DNA of 64,000 nucleotides from Galbula dea (taxonomy: Eukaryota > Chordata > Aves > Piciformes > Galbulidae). Shown one piece after another: positions 53,401 to 64,000 of the stretch; within the stretch, counting starts at the first letter, position 1; the number at the start of each line of letters is the position of its first letter. The position numbers and the translations under genes are program-made. The notes below the pieces were generated by a model. It saw nothing but the letters and a program-made list of their open reading frames with translations. It did not search any database and had not been told where the DNA came from. The DNA is taken from NCBI GenBank assembly GCA_013399015.1, contig VWZX01002286.1:1089094-1153093 (forward strand), given 5' to 3'.

Positions 53401-54070
53401 AAAATCAGATTTCCTGACATTTTCCATGTGGTTGCTAATCTCCTGACATAATGCTGTGGTGAGTAGCTTCTTCTAAGACTCTATTTTCTACAGTTCCATG
53501 ACTGCACAGCGTTCATCTCTCATGTAGTATAAGACATACAGCAGTTGTAGCAAAGCAGTGAACTTAACTAATGCTTCCTAAGTGCTAGGCTAGAATTCTA
53601 AACACAGGAAAATTTCTTTTACTATGGGATTAATCTCAACAGACCTACTTTATTTGACAAATTCCTCCCTCTCCATCTTGCTTGTTACCTTGGACACTTC
53701 AGTGTATCATGTGTCTTTCACAAATGGCTTTGCTTTCCACTATTAATGATTTTCAAAAACTGTTCTTCTGACATCAGACTATTTGCTTCCCACACTCTGC
53801 TGTAAACTAAATGAATTCCTCTAAGACCAGTCTTCATCATCAAGATGCTTTATTCTTAGAGGAATGAAGAGAGGCAGCTCTGCTCTTCCTATGCTAACTG
53901 CTATGAAGCATAAAGACTTTGATCTGCACATTCCAATGTATGAGGGAGGAAATCAAGCCCAGATTAAAGTTTTTACATACTTTCCGACCTGGACCAAATG
54001 AAGGGGAATCTGGGACTAGATTTTGCAAGATTCTGCATGTTATGCATTTCCACTTTTATTAAAATGGACA

Positions 54071-54142
54071 AACTATATAAGGCAAGCAGCAAAATCAGAA
54101 TATAATCAGAACTATATAACTAGGCAAGCAGCAAAATCAGAA
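54071..54142. repeat. Imperfect tandem duplication, unit ~40 bases
   Basis: AACTATATAA plus GGCAAGCAGCAAAATCAGAA occurs at 54071-54100. It recurs at 54110-54142 with three extra bases between the two parts. A local duplication just left of a CR1 fragment. Confidence 0.85.
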
Positions 54143-54167
54143 ATAAATTTTATTAAGGTTAGTCATC

Positions 54168-54245
54168 CATAGACTCATGGAATCATTAAGGTTAGAAAAG
54201 ACCTCTAAGATCATTGAGTCTTCCAAGTTCATTGAGCCGCCTGCT
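54168..54245 (-). mobile_element. CR1 LINE remnant, 3' tip
   Basis: A short, diverged reverse-oriented CR1 end (CATAGACTCATGGAATCATT, then AGACCTCTAAGATCATTGAG). Only the last ~75 bases of the element are recognisable. Confidence 0.75.
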
Positions 54246-55975
54246 CCTGTATGTCATTTACTTGTTTCTTTTTTGAGAGAATGCACAGAGAAAATAAAAA
54301 ATATTATGAAAAACTAACTAACACCAACATCTACTGGCCAGCATCCCTTCTAGTGAGCTTCACAACTGCAGTAACCAAACTCTCACTTTTCTCCCCTTCA
54401 GAATAAACTATTTTGTATCTGTCTCATATTCATCTAACTCGATTTTTATTGTGTTTGTGAGATAGCTTCATATCAAGAGTTTTCAGCAATTCTGAGCAAG
54501 AATTTAATAAACTAAGGATCATTCCAAACCAACTATTAATTTAATCATTTCAATGTTCTTTTTGCATATCACGACAATTTAAATGGGAAACATTATGAAC
54601 AGATTTCTGAAAAAAATACAGTAATTCCACTGCAAACACAGTAAGTAGGTATGAATTTACAGTTATTCTTAGGTCTCCACATTATAGTAAAAATAATATA
54701 ATTTGTTGCATATAATATAATTAAATCTATTGAAGATTATTTCCACTTTGAGAATAATTAAACCTGTTACAGTCTACACATGACGTTTTTCATGTGGGAA
54801 TCACAAACTACTTGACAAAGATTATCTTTCACTACAAAAAACCAGGGAGAATCATTATTTACCATAGTGTGTACCAGAAAAGAGAAGTGCTTTCTGAAAA
54901 AGAGATTAACCAACTATTTTAGCATCACATGTCAAGTAGCTAAACTGGGAACAGAACCTAAAGGTTCTGGCACCTAATTCCCTGTTGAAGGCACTAGGCT
55001 ACATTACATCCAGTTATACAAAACAGTACTGACATCAGCAGAAGTACAGTTTATCCCCTCTAGCATTTCAGAATGTCAGTCTCCATAACACTCTCAGTGT
55101 TTTTGTAACAACACAGCAAGTATTAGATTTAATTGGTATTAATTTTAATTAGGAAATGTAAACAGTTCAGTTTAAGTACATCAATATGGTTTTTTAATTC
55201 CAGTATTTCCAACTTTGCATTGACTAGAAATGATGGGAAATTTTGTGTGTGAGAAAAAACTGAATATCTATGAGATCCAACCCTATTTTCAAGCCAGAAG
55301 TTTCAGAAAAGCATCTGAGCTTTGGATACTTGCTGTGAGCTGGCAGAAAGATAACAGAAATTTTTTTCTTACATTTGCTTAAACCAGCCACAACTCTTTT
55401 TTTAAACAAACAAAACTGAAAGCAGATGCTTAACGGATGCTCACTATTATCATTTAACTCCTAATTTCAGAGAAGCAGTTGAGTTTGCAGACTTTTATCT
55501 AAACTGAACCTCTGAGCCTGACATTTGTCCAATGCCTATTCTACTACCATAAATCAAGATGGGTTTGTGTGTTATTTTTAACTATCTTCAGTGCAGGATT
55601 TTACAGGATTTCCACCCTAATGTCACAGAAAGTACCACCCACCAATTACAAAGATTCAAATGAATCAGGTGACTGAAGGAGAAATAGAGTCAATAATTAG
55701 ACTGTGACAACCTACTGACAACTCATTTCAGAAAAAGGTAGATGAAACAGAAATGTCAAAAGATGAAAAGTTAGGCAAAATTAAATGTGCATGATTAGAT
55801 ACCATAAAATGTATAAAGCAAAAGGACAACACAACATAAAAGTGGACAAGTAAGTAAACCATGTGTTTTTGCTCTTTCTAGAATACAAAAAACTTGCGAT
55901 GCTAAAAAATGTTCAATAAATTTAATAATTTATATTAAGAATTGTGTTAGGACATCAAGCAGGAATGTGTCCTCT

Positions 55976-56011
55976 TGTTTTGTTTTTGTTTTGTTGTTTT
56001 GGTTTTTTTTA
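55976..56011. repeat. FMN1: T/G-rich low-complexity tract
   Basis: TTTTG-type units ending in a run of T. Confidence 0.75.
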
Positions 56012-56290
56012 AATATATAAGGCTAAAATTTTCTTTTACACTGACAAAGATAAATATATCTCAATTTCTACAACAACAGGCATGAACAGGGCAAATAGTT
56101 GGAGGAATACATTTTCCTATTTGAAATGATAATGAACAATTAAAGCAGAACTAATCTTCCAAGATCAGCTGGGTATTTCTGTCATATTGTACTCATTAGA
56201 AAGCAGGGCAGCTCAGCTTTGCAAGAGAAACCAGGTACTGTGTTGCCTTTGTTTTTTCGGACTGTGTTGATATGCATATTCTATTCCTTC

Positions 56291-56866
56291 TGCTAGGTTT
56301 AGCTGGGGTAGAGTTAACTTTCTTCACAGCAGCTAGTATCGTGTTGTGTATTGGATTTGCGACCAAAAGAATATTGGTAATACAACCATGTTTTAGCTGT
56401 TGCTGAACAGAGCTTGCACAGCATCTAGGCCTCCTCTATTTCCAATGCTGATCCCCAGGAAGTAGGCTGGGGATGAACAAAAAGTTGAGAGGGGCTGCAG
56501 CTGGAACAGCTGCGTGAACTGACCGGAGGGATAACCCATAACATATGACATTGTGCTCAGCAATAAATCTGTGGAAAGTGGGAGAAAGAAGGGAATGTTT
56601 GGAGTAATGGTGTTTGCCTTTCCAAAAAACTGTTACACATGATGGAGTCCTACTTTCCTGGAGATGGAGGAACACCTGCCTGTCTACGGGAAGCAGTGAA
56701 TGAGTTCCTTATTTTGCTTTGCTTGTGCACAAAGCTTTTCCTAGTAAATTTCCTTACCTTAACTCATTCTCTCTTTAATTCTTCCAACCTTCTTTCCCAC
56801 CCCATTGAGGGGAAGCAGCTGAGCAGCTATGAGGTGCTTACCTGCCTACTGGACTAACCACAATAG
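56291..56866 (+). mobile_element. Solo LTR of an avian endogenous retrovirus
   Basis: About 575 bases recognisable as a widespread avian LTR: TTTAGCTGGGGTAGAGTTAA near the left end, TGACCGGAGGGATAACCCAT in the middle, GATGGAGTCCTACTTTCCTG and an internal segment CTTATTTTGCTTTGCTTGTG. It ends near CTGGACTAACCACAATAG. No gag, pol or env sequence adjoins, so it is a solo LTR left by recombination. The flanks CCTTC and CCCTC are similar and may be a decayed 5-base target duplication, but the right edge is uncertain by a few bases. Confidence 0.85.
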
Positions 56867-58454
56867 CCCTCAAGAGATCCAGGGTGTAATAAGAGTTACA
56901 GAATCGTGAAAAACACCATTTGGGTAGGGTTTTGGCAAGACCTAGGCAAAACTGAATTATGATCCAGATCTATACCTGAATCTATCATTTTGACTGCTCT
57001 GCTCTGATGCTTTTTTGGCCAGTGACAAGGAAAGAATACAGACTGTTCATTTCTGAGCTGCTCTAACATGGTAATTCATACAGTATTGAATGAATTAATC
57101 TACAAGCAAGATCAATAAGCCTGCAGGAGATCATAATGGTTCTGTAGAAATAGATAGTAATATCTCAACCTTGATGTTATTGTTAAATAAGCGAAAATTT
57201 CCAATTAAATAAGGTGGAAAGACAATACAAGTGTTCTGCAGTGACATAAAGATTTCCTTTATAATTGTTTTGTTTTACAAGTTCTGTGGCAAGAAATTTG
57301 CAGTTTTAATACTGCCCAAATATGTATGCAACTCAAATAAAAAAATATATCAAATAAATGTATCTATGGAGTGCTACGGCTTAAGAGGAGGGTGAAGAAT
57401 ATTCATCAGGGACTACTATTTTTAAAACATCCTGATTTCACTTATTGAAGTATTTAATAAGATAATCTCATGAAATAAAGTTATTAAAAAGACACCAGGC
57501 CAATCTTTACAAAAAAGATTAAGCTAGTTCATAAATTATTACAACAATCTGAATGATCTCTACCAATAGTAAGAAAACATTTTGCCTGGGTTAGTAGATT
57601 CAGATAGTTGACTTCTCAAATAGTAAATTTTTAAACTGTTCATGATTTCTCTGAGAAATACTATCCCTTTGGTAATATGTAATTCTTAACAATTCTTAAA
57701 ATAGTCATCAGAACAGCAGCACTCCCTCTCTTTACCCAAATAGTCTGTACTCATACAGAGTGGGGGTGGGAATCCATTCCCCTATCTATTTTGCACAGCT
57801 CCAAAGACAGTGGGGTGCTGGCAGAAGCAGGTGACTTGAAACACATAGTCTGGGAATCAGGAGAGAGCAGGACTCTCTTTTTCCACATCAGCAACCTCTG
57901 TTTATATTATCTTGAACTGATGATCAAATTGTACCTTGGATTTCACTCCTGTTGTCTCCAGACTCTAGCCTGGCAAATCATTTGCTTATGCCTATTTCTT
58001 TCTCACACAAGACAAAATCTTCAAATCTGAATTAGTCAGTTCATAAGCCCACACTGATAAAAGATGACATGGCTTCATGTATATATCTGGACTTTCTCCA
58101 CAAGGGTACTTTTTATCCTAGTTTTTTATATACATGATGCTTTATACTCCCTCTGATAACTTTGGTCTATGATAAATACCTTTTTCATTTTGCCTACAAA
58201 TAATGATAAAGAACAAAGCAGAAAATAATCAGTGAGAAATGGGTGAGATCAAGGGAACAATTATCTTTGAGAGGTGATGTCCAAGATCTTTGTAATCATT
58301 ATTCTTAACATACATTAGGCATAGTAAGTACATAATCCATAACAGATAACAGGAAATTTCAGAGACAATAGATATTTAATGAAGCCTACATTGTGTATAC
58401 CTTTTCAAAACCTACCATGCTATTTGCCTTTCCCCCACCCCCAAAAGTGGTTAC

Positions 58455-58547
58455 CTTTCTGGAAGAATTTCTCCAGTTTCTCCTTGAAAGGCTGGAGATG
58501 CTCTTCGGAAGACTCGCTGCAAACTAACTTCATCTGCTTTTCAGAGG
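58455..58547 (-). CDS. FMN1: Formin-1, FH2-domain exon (5'-most visible)
   Basis: A 93-base exon between the acceptor TTATTTTATAG and the donor AAAG/GTAACC. It reads SEKQMKLVCSESSEEHLQPF and then KEKLEKFFQK, flanked by split codons. This is the coiled-coil part of FH2 and matches mammalian FMN1. It enters with 1 base carried over and leaves 1 base, in phase with the exon at 38671 despite the 19.8 kb intron. The rest of FMN1 (FH1 and most of FH2) lies beyond the right edge. Confidence 0.97.
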
Positions 58548-61500
58548 CTATAAAATAAGTTGAGAGATATTTGTGGCTTAATTCATGTTTCAGAAGTAGA
58601 TGTCAACACTGTAGAAGTCTACATCTAAATTAGTCATCCAGACTTTAGAGGACATAGAAATGAATAAGCACTAAGGAATCCAGCAATTACATGAAAATAA
58701 AAAAACCCCCAATACTAGTCTAGCATATCAAATAGAAAATTCTATACATGTTTAAAGAAAGAGTGGAATTTGTCATTAGTAATGACTCTCTTAAAACTCC
58801 AGCTGTGTGCTGAGTCTTGACACTAATAGCCTGCTTCACACGCAAATTCTAGATGGTATTTAAAGCTCTAAACTTTGTTTCTTCGGTGAGTGGAGGATGC
58901 CTCGTATCCGGACTGATTTTAACCAATCAGTGCCAGACATCCTATATTCAACCACTTTTCCTAACGTAGATGCAGGAATTCAGCTTTACTTAAGTATTCA
59001 AATTTCAGGCCATGATACAAAATAGACATCTGTAAGAAAGTAAACTTCTAACTGCAAATTGTTTATTATTTAATCTATCTGTTATTCTAAGAACTGATGC
59101 TATGCCAATTTCTAAAAACTGCAGGTTATTTGCCAACAAATTTGGACATTCCTAGAACTTCTAGTAAACTTCATAGATTCCAGTATTCCACATTAAAAAT
59201 GAAATAAGACTGTTAAAAATAAAAATGTAATTACCTTCCATTTAGCAACTGTTATAAGATTTTTTTTTCTGCAAATTTTTATTCCCAGGAAGACAAATTT
59301 AGATAGAAATTTATTTTGGAGTTAAACCTAAGACTTACAGTCCGGCTACATGAAATATATTGACACCACGTTAGTGTTATATAATTCAACTTATTGCTGT
59401 AAAAATTAATACAAAACCTTGGAAACATAAGTTGAGAATTTGTAATTAAAATGTCATGTACATAAGTTTGCAGCGCAGTGAAAAAAGTCAATGCAACATG
59501 GAAAACTATATGCATACATTTTATTGTACCACTAGCAGTGTGCCTACAACACCCTTGGACCCCCAGGACTTACCAAAACACATAATTTTTCAATTAGTTG
59601 AGACAAGAAATACATTTGGAAAGTTGTTACACAGAGATGCTGTAGACATACCTGTTCCCACCTAAATGTATATCTTAATTTAGCATCCCTCCAAATCTAC
59701 AGAAAACTCATGCAGGCTGTGGACTATGACATTTTTTGGGAGTCTCCAGAGCTTATTTAAAATGGTCTTGGCCAGAGTATAAATTCATCCTTAATCTCTA
59801 GAATTGCAATCCGTAGCCTAAACCAGACCTTTGAAACTGTTCAGAGTAGAGTTAATGGATATTTATTTGTATGACAGATATCAGGCACAATGAAGTGTTA
59901 ATTTAAACATAACAGATTGGGAAAGAAACTCTTTTATTAGCTGCTCAGTTATGTGTTTTTAATAAATTAAATCAAGCAAAACAAATAAATTAGGGAAGTT
60001 TATATGACTTTCAAATATTATTTTCTTATGATACATGCATCTTACTATTAAAAATTTGAACTTTCCATGACTGTTATCATACACTGAATAAAATTTACGT
60101 ATACTTAACATTTATGTTTGTAGAATTAGAAGGAGATTTCTACAGTTATTCAAGCAAATTTTAATGATTTACTTTGGATGAAGACAGGCACATTAGAATT
60201 GTACAGGGGAAAAAAAAACCTAGCAAAATAACTGAGATAGTACTATTAAGTTTCTGACCAGAAGTTTGAACAAAGTAGCAGCTACAGGTTTGTGGGTTTT
60301 CTTTGTGTTTAAACAAATCTACAAAAAATTATATAAGGTGATATTTAGAAATTATTTTAGATAAATATAAAATGACAAAAGTGTAAAAGACTTATGTTCA
60401 GGCATTTGGTACAGTGTCTACAGAATGCACGTGATTATTACAACCATGTAAGGCTGCAACAATTCCAATAATTATTTATAATAATCTTATATAGATAAAT
60501 TAGTATAAATTCATACAGAAGTAGATGTCTATGAGTATGTATTATAATAATAAGCTTGTAGCTACAGTAGTATCTAAATGTACTCTAACATACTCAAGAA
60601 AGGTGTTTTCCAAAACATACGGAGTTGATAATGCATTGTCTGGAATATTGAAAGCTTCTTAGATGCTTCCTACAAAGCTTTAATAACACCAGATTTAGAA
60701 AGGTTGCTTCTATGCTATATCCCTTGTAAATATTAAAAGATCGAGGCTAGGATGAATTGTTTCTAATTAAAAAGACAGCTTATATNGAGGACAAAAGCTA
60801 CAAGAAAATATGGACAAGAAGCAGTATACGTCTACAGAGAAAAACCTGATTTGGGTAGTGAATTCTTAAAAAGAAGCCTAGCATTCTTAACATGAAGATC
60901 AACTTTTGGCATGAGAAGGGAGGAAAAGAAAGAAGAAAGGCACAGAAGAGAAGACCAAATGAGACAGATGACACAGAAGAACTAAATCAGAGTCAGTGAT
61001 TAAAATTCTAAAAGCTTAGAGACAAGATTAATGGAGATTAGACACCAGTTTGCACTGCTATAGACATTTTAAAACAATGAAACTGAAAGGGACAGAAGAA
61101 ATCAAATAAATGCTGCAGACTAACAATTTACATTATTGTAAAGCCTTAAAAAGAGACATTTGGACAATTCTCTCTGCTGATGATATTTATCTAGATGATA
61201 GCTATCTAAAACTAAAAACTATCAGTTTACTTCCTGAAGTTCTTTCAGATAACTGGCAAAATAGACTGAAGGGCTCTGAGAAAGTTTTAGCTTTGAGCTC
61301 TTAAAGGCATCAAGGACAAGACTGATGGAGTGATGAAGTGAAAAATCTGTTAATCTCAAAGATTGTGTATTCCTGCTGAAATCTCTCCAGTCTCAGTCAC
61401 CCCTTCAATAATGAAATGTCCTATGCAGAATAATGATTCCTTTCAATACCTATAGGAAAATGATGGCTAGGACCATGAACCAGATGTATCTTTTAGGCTG

Positions 61501-64000
61501 AAGAACTTTGAAGCATTATCAAATTTGCCTGGGGATAGATATGGCAAAGAATGGTGGAAGTATGTTCAAAGGAATCACAAAACAGATACAAATAAAGACA
61601 CACCTGGAAGAGGAAAAATATTTTCATGACAGGGCTAAATGAAAGGTTTTTATGAAAATGGCAGTTATAATTCTACATATTAAAGTCAGCTGGTTTTTTT
61701 GCAACCTAGATTAGTAACACTGGTGAAAGTCAACCATACAACTCTATGACCTGCCTCGATTTTACACAATGTATTATAAAGGTTTCTGGTTATTGATATT
61801 CACTGAGTTTCATGTGACATAGGGTGGGGTTTTTTATTTACTAAAAATTTTACTTGAAATATGTTGTTCCAAAAAATAATGAAATTACCAAGTCATGTCA
61901 AAAATTACATTAAAAATTTAAACTGAAAAGTTCTGTTCCAGCAGTTACTCTGATTTTCTTTGCTAAAAATGCTATCATGTGTGAGGGAAAGTTATATATG
62001 ATTTTTTTATATTTTGGTTACACATTCACTACAATGGAAACTCTCTCCTTTTTAAAAGAAAATTATTTCAATAAGGTTTTAATTAGAATTATTCTGAAGT
62101 AAAGGATCTGGCTATGCAGTCCTTCTTTGAAATAAATTGTGAAAAGCTTCATTCTGAAAAATTATCTTTCTGAAATTCTAAGGAATTTGGAGGAATTCTG
62201 AGGAATCTGATAGCTAGCACACCACATGTACACTTCTCACCATGTCAGTACAAAATAATCAAAATCATTCGAGAAAATAAACAACCTGTTTCAGCATTAC
62301 TGTGTTCAAAAGTTTCTCTGTTACTGTAATAAACTGTTTCATTTTCTTGGTATGCACTGTATGTTAGTGAAATCAAATTTAATATGCTACTTTGAAAATT
62401 GTTTATTTCTAAATGAGCTCTTGCAAAAAACCGAAAATATGAGTGTGCAATAGTATTTGAAAGCTCTTACAAATTGCTGGATGTACATCATGCTCCATCC
62501 AGTGCAAATTCTGGCCACAGAAATGGAAACCATTAGCAAAACATTAGAACAAAGCTGGAAACTGCTCATTATCAGTTTGCCACTGTCTTCAGATTTAATG
62601 CAGTACTTGGCTCAGAAAGTTCTTTAAAAATCCCCAATATAAGTGAAAATATTTACAAAATAAAATGTCTCTCACTTAATGCCTATTGGGCAATAGTCTT
62701 TTAAAACACCACAGACACTTGTAAATCTGTCAAAAGTATCACTGCCCATAAACAAACTTTCACGTAAAGAGCATTTCAGTGTCAATCAGACAAGATTTGG
62801 AATTTTTTAAGCACCACTTTTAAAGTAAACGCTAAACCAAAAATAGTTTAATGTTGATAACAGTAAATTACTAACTATTTACTCACCGGAATCCACCAGT
62901 AGCATTTACTGGAACCATCCTGACAGTGAAACCAAGTATCAACACCATGAATTCCTATAAACCTGTCACTGACACTATCCCCCCATGAGTAATGTCACTG
63001 TGAAAGCTGCTAACCCTTCTGTTCAGAGCCTGGCAGGTTATACTGCCAAGCTTACTATTTTATTTTCCTATTATAATGCAGGCTTATCTTTGACAGAAGG
63101 GTTAATATTTGATAGTTCTTTTTTTAGACGCCTTTCTTTTTAAAGGACATTTGAAACCATACTGCAGATGATTTCAATCTAGCAGTAAATAACCCCAAAT
63201 TTCTGTATGAGAGTATCTGTGATTTTTTTAGAGCGCAGAAGTGTGTTACACTACGTGGGCCTATAAACCCAAATAATAATCTCATACACTTCAGACAAAA
63301 TGCATACATTTAAAATTTTCAGCTTGTGTTATATAACTTCCTCATCATTTTGTTTGCTTGGGTTTTGCTTCATTAATTTTTTTTACTTCCAAACAAGTTT
63401 TCAAGTTAAACAAAAAGTTCCAAAAGATGCATGTTCACATGTTGGACACTTGAAGGGTTTGGTTGCATGGTTGTATTTTCCTGCTATTGAATACAACTTA
63501 GATATATATTTACTGCAGTTATGAAAATAAGAATATTACCTTTATTATTATCCATTATCTCTGCGCTATCCCCCAGCTCTTGTGCTTACTTATAACCTTG
63601 CAAGCAATTGTTTCTTTTCAGACAGGATTTTAAATAAATGTGGAGATGAAGGGAAGAGACTTATATTGATTCCTCTGGAGTACAGTATAAGAACTTTGAC
63701 AGCTTCTAACTGCAAGTTATTATGCTGCTACTGACCCAGAAAGTTTCAGAGACTGTATTTTATTTGTATTTTTTGGTTACACATTGATAATAAGTACACC
63801 TCTCAACGATGGCAACACACAAAGGCTCAAGCACTAACATCCTAGCTGGAGCTGGGTGGACTAATACAGAACCAAATAGAGAGAGAGATGCCACAAAGCA
63901 GGGTGTGAGGTTTTCTGAGGCAAAATTATCTCAGAAAAATGCAGAAGAGGATCAAACTGTGGTGGTACTCTGTTCTAAAGCTTCGTTTTATTGTCTGAAA
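58548..64000 (-). other. FMN1: FMN1 intron (incomplete)
   Basis: No FMN1 exon with the expected formin sequence was found to the right of 58547. The region is unique and AT-rich, with one undetermined base (N) at 60785. A segment at 62880-63080 is repeat-free and has an open - strand frame ending in a good donor, but its translation is not formin-like. Confidence 0.8.

Larger units (their letters stand above)
38672..58454 (-). other. FMN1: FMN1 intron (19.8 kb)
   Basis: This large intron carries four CR1 fragments (43475, 48417, 50201, 54168) and a solo LTR (56291). It also has an A/C-rich tract (42342-42450), a local tandem duplication (54071-54142) and a G/T-rich tract (55976-56011). Long repeat-free stretches around 44440-44760, 46240-46560 and 51700-52150 are candidate conserved regulatory elements by composition only. 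In mouse, introns of the 3' part of Fmn1 contain limb enhancers of Grem1. No further coding exon recognised. Confidence 0.85.

Noticed and set aside
56436..56857. Open frames on both strands
   Set aside because: They lie inside the solo LTR and do not code for retroviral proteins.
59560..59650. Strong donor GTAAGTCC on the - strand as the next upstream FMN1 exon
   Set aside because: The frame before the donor is not formin-like and the acceptor is poor; the expected FH2 sequence is absent.
63536..63575. AAAG/GTAATA donor on the - strand as an FMN1 exon
   Set aside because: Only a few codons are open and they do not resemble FH2 sequence.
1..64000. tRNA, rRNA, CRISPR or bacterial-type operons
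   Set aside because: None seen; the window is vertebrate nuclear DNA.

Overview
The window is vertebrate, and almost certainly bird, nuclear DNA. It is AT-rich, intron-dominated sequence carrying several 5'-truncated CR1 retrotransposon tails, some with the CR1-type ATTCTATG end repeats, and one solo LTR of an avian ERV type. Two genes are secure. GREM1 (Gremlin-1, a secreted BMP antagonist) lies on the + strand at the left edge, and the 3' end of FMN1 (formin-1) lies on the - strand across the right two thirds. The order and convergent orientation match the GREM1-FMN1 neighbourhood known from mammals and chicken.

Layout: 1-1877 is GREM1 intron. 1878-~5618 is the last GREM1 exon, with the complete 184-codon reading frame followed by a ~3.2 kb 3'UTR that ends at a doubled AATAAA. 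5619-~25100 is intergenic on the present evidence. It contains several exon-like open segments on the - strand that are reported at low confidence. ~25100-64000 is FMN1, of which the five 3'-most coding exons are visible (58547-58455, 38671-38620, 36439-36290, 27383-27299, 26217-26173). They join in phase and encode the last ~141 residues: the end of the FH2 domain and the C-terminal tail.

In mouse, the introns of the 3' half of Fmn1 are known to house long-range enhancers that drive Grem1 in the limb bud in response to SHH and BMP signalling. The FMN1 introns here should therefore be read as a likely GREM1 regulatory landscape as well as formin introns. Several low-repeat stretches inside them look like conserved noncoding elements, but only an alignment can show that.

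The most interesting unexplained signal is a set of - strand segments with good splice sites and protein-like open frames. One (26680-26545) sits between the last two FMN1 exons and is in phase with the upstream one. Others lie between FMN1 and GREM1 (19095-18827, 17448-17354, ~16119-15980, 15547-15376, 12074-11874). They could be an alternative FMN1 C-terminus, an unannotated gene, a decaying gene, or chance exon-like sequence. Open stretches of 60-100 codons occur by chance many times in a window of this size, so these calls need transcript or cross-species evidence.
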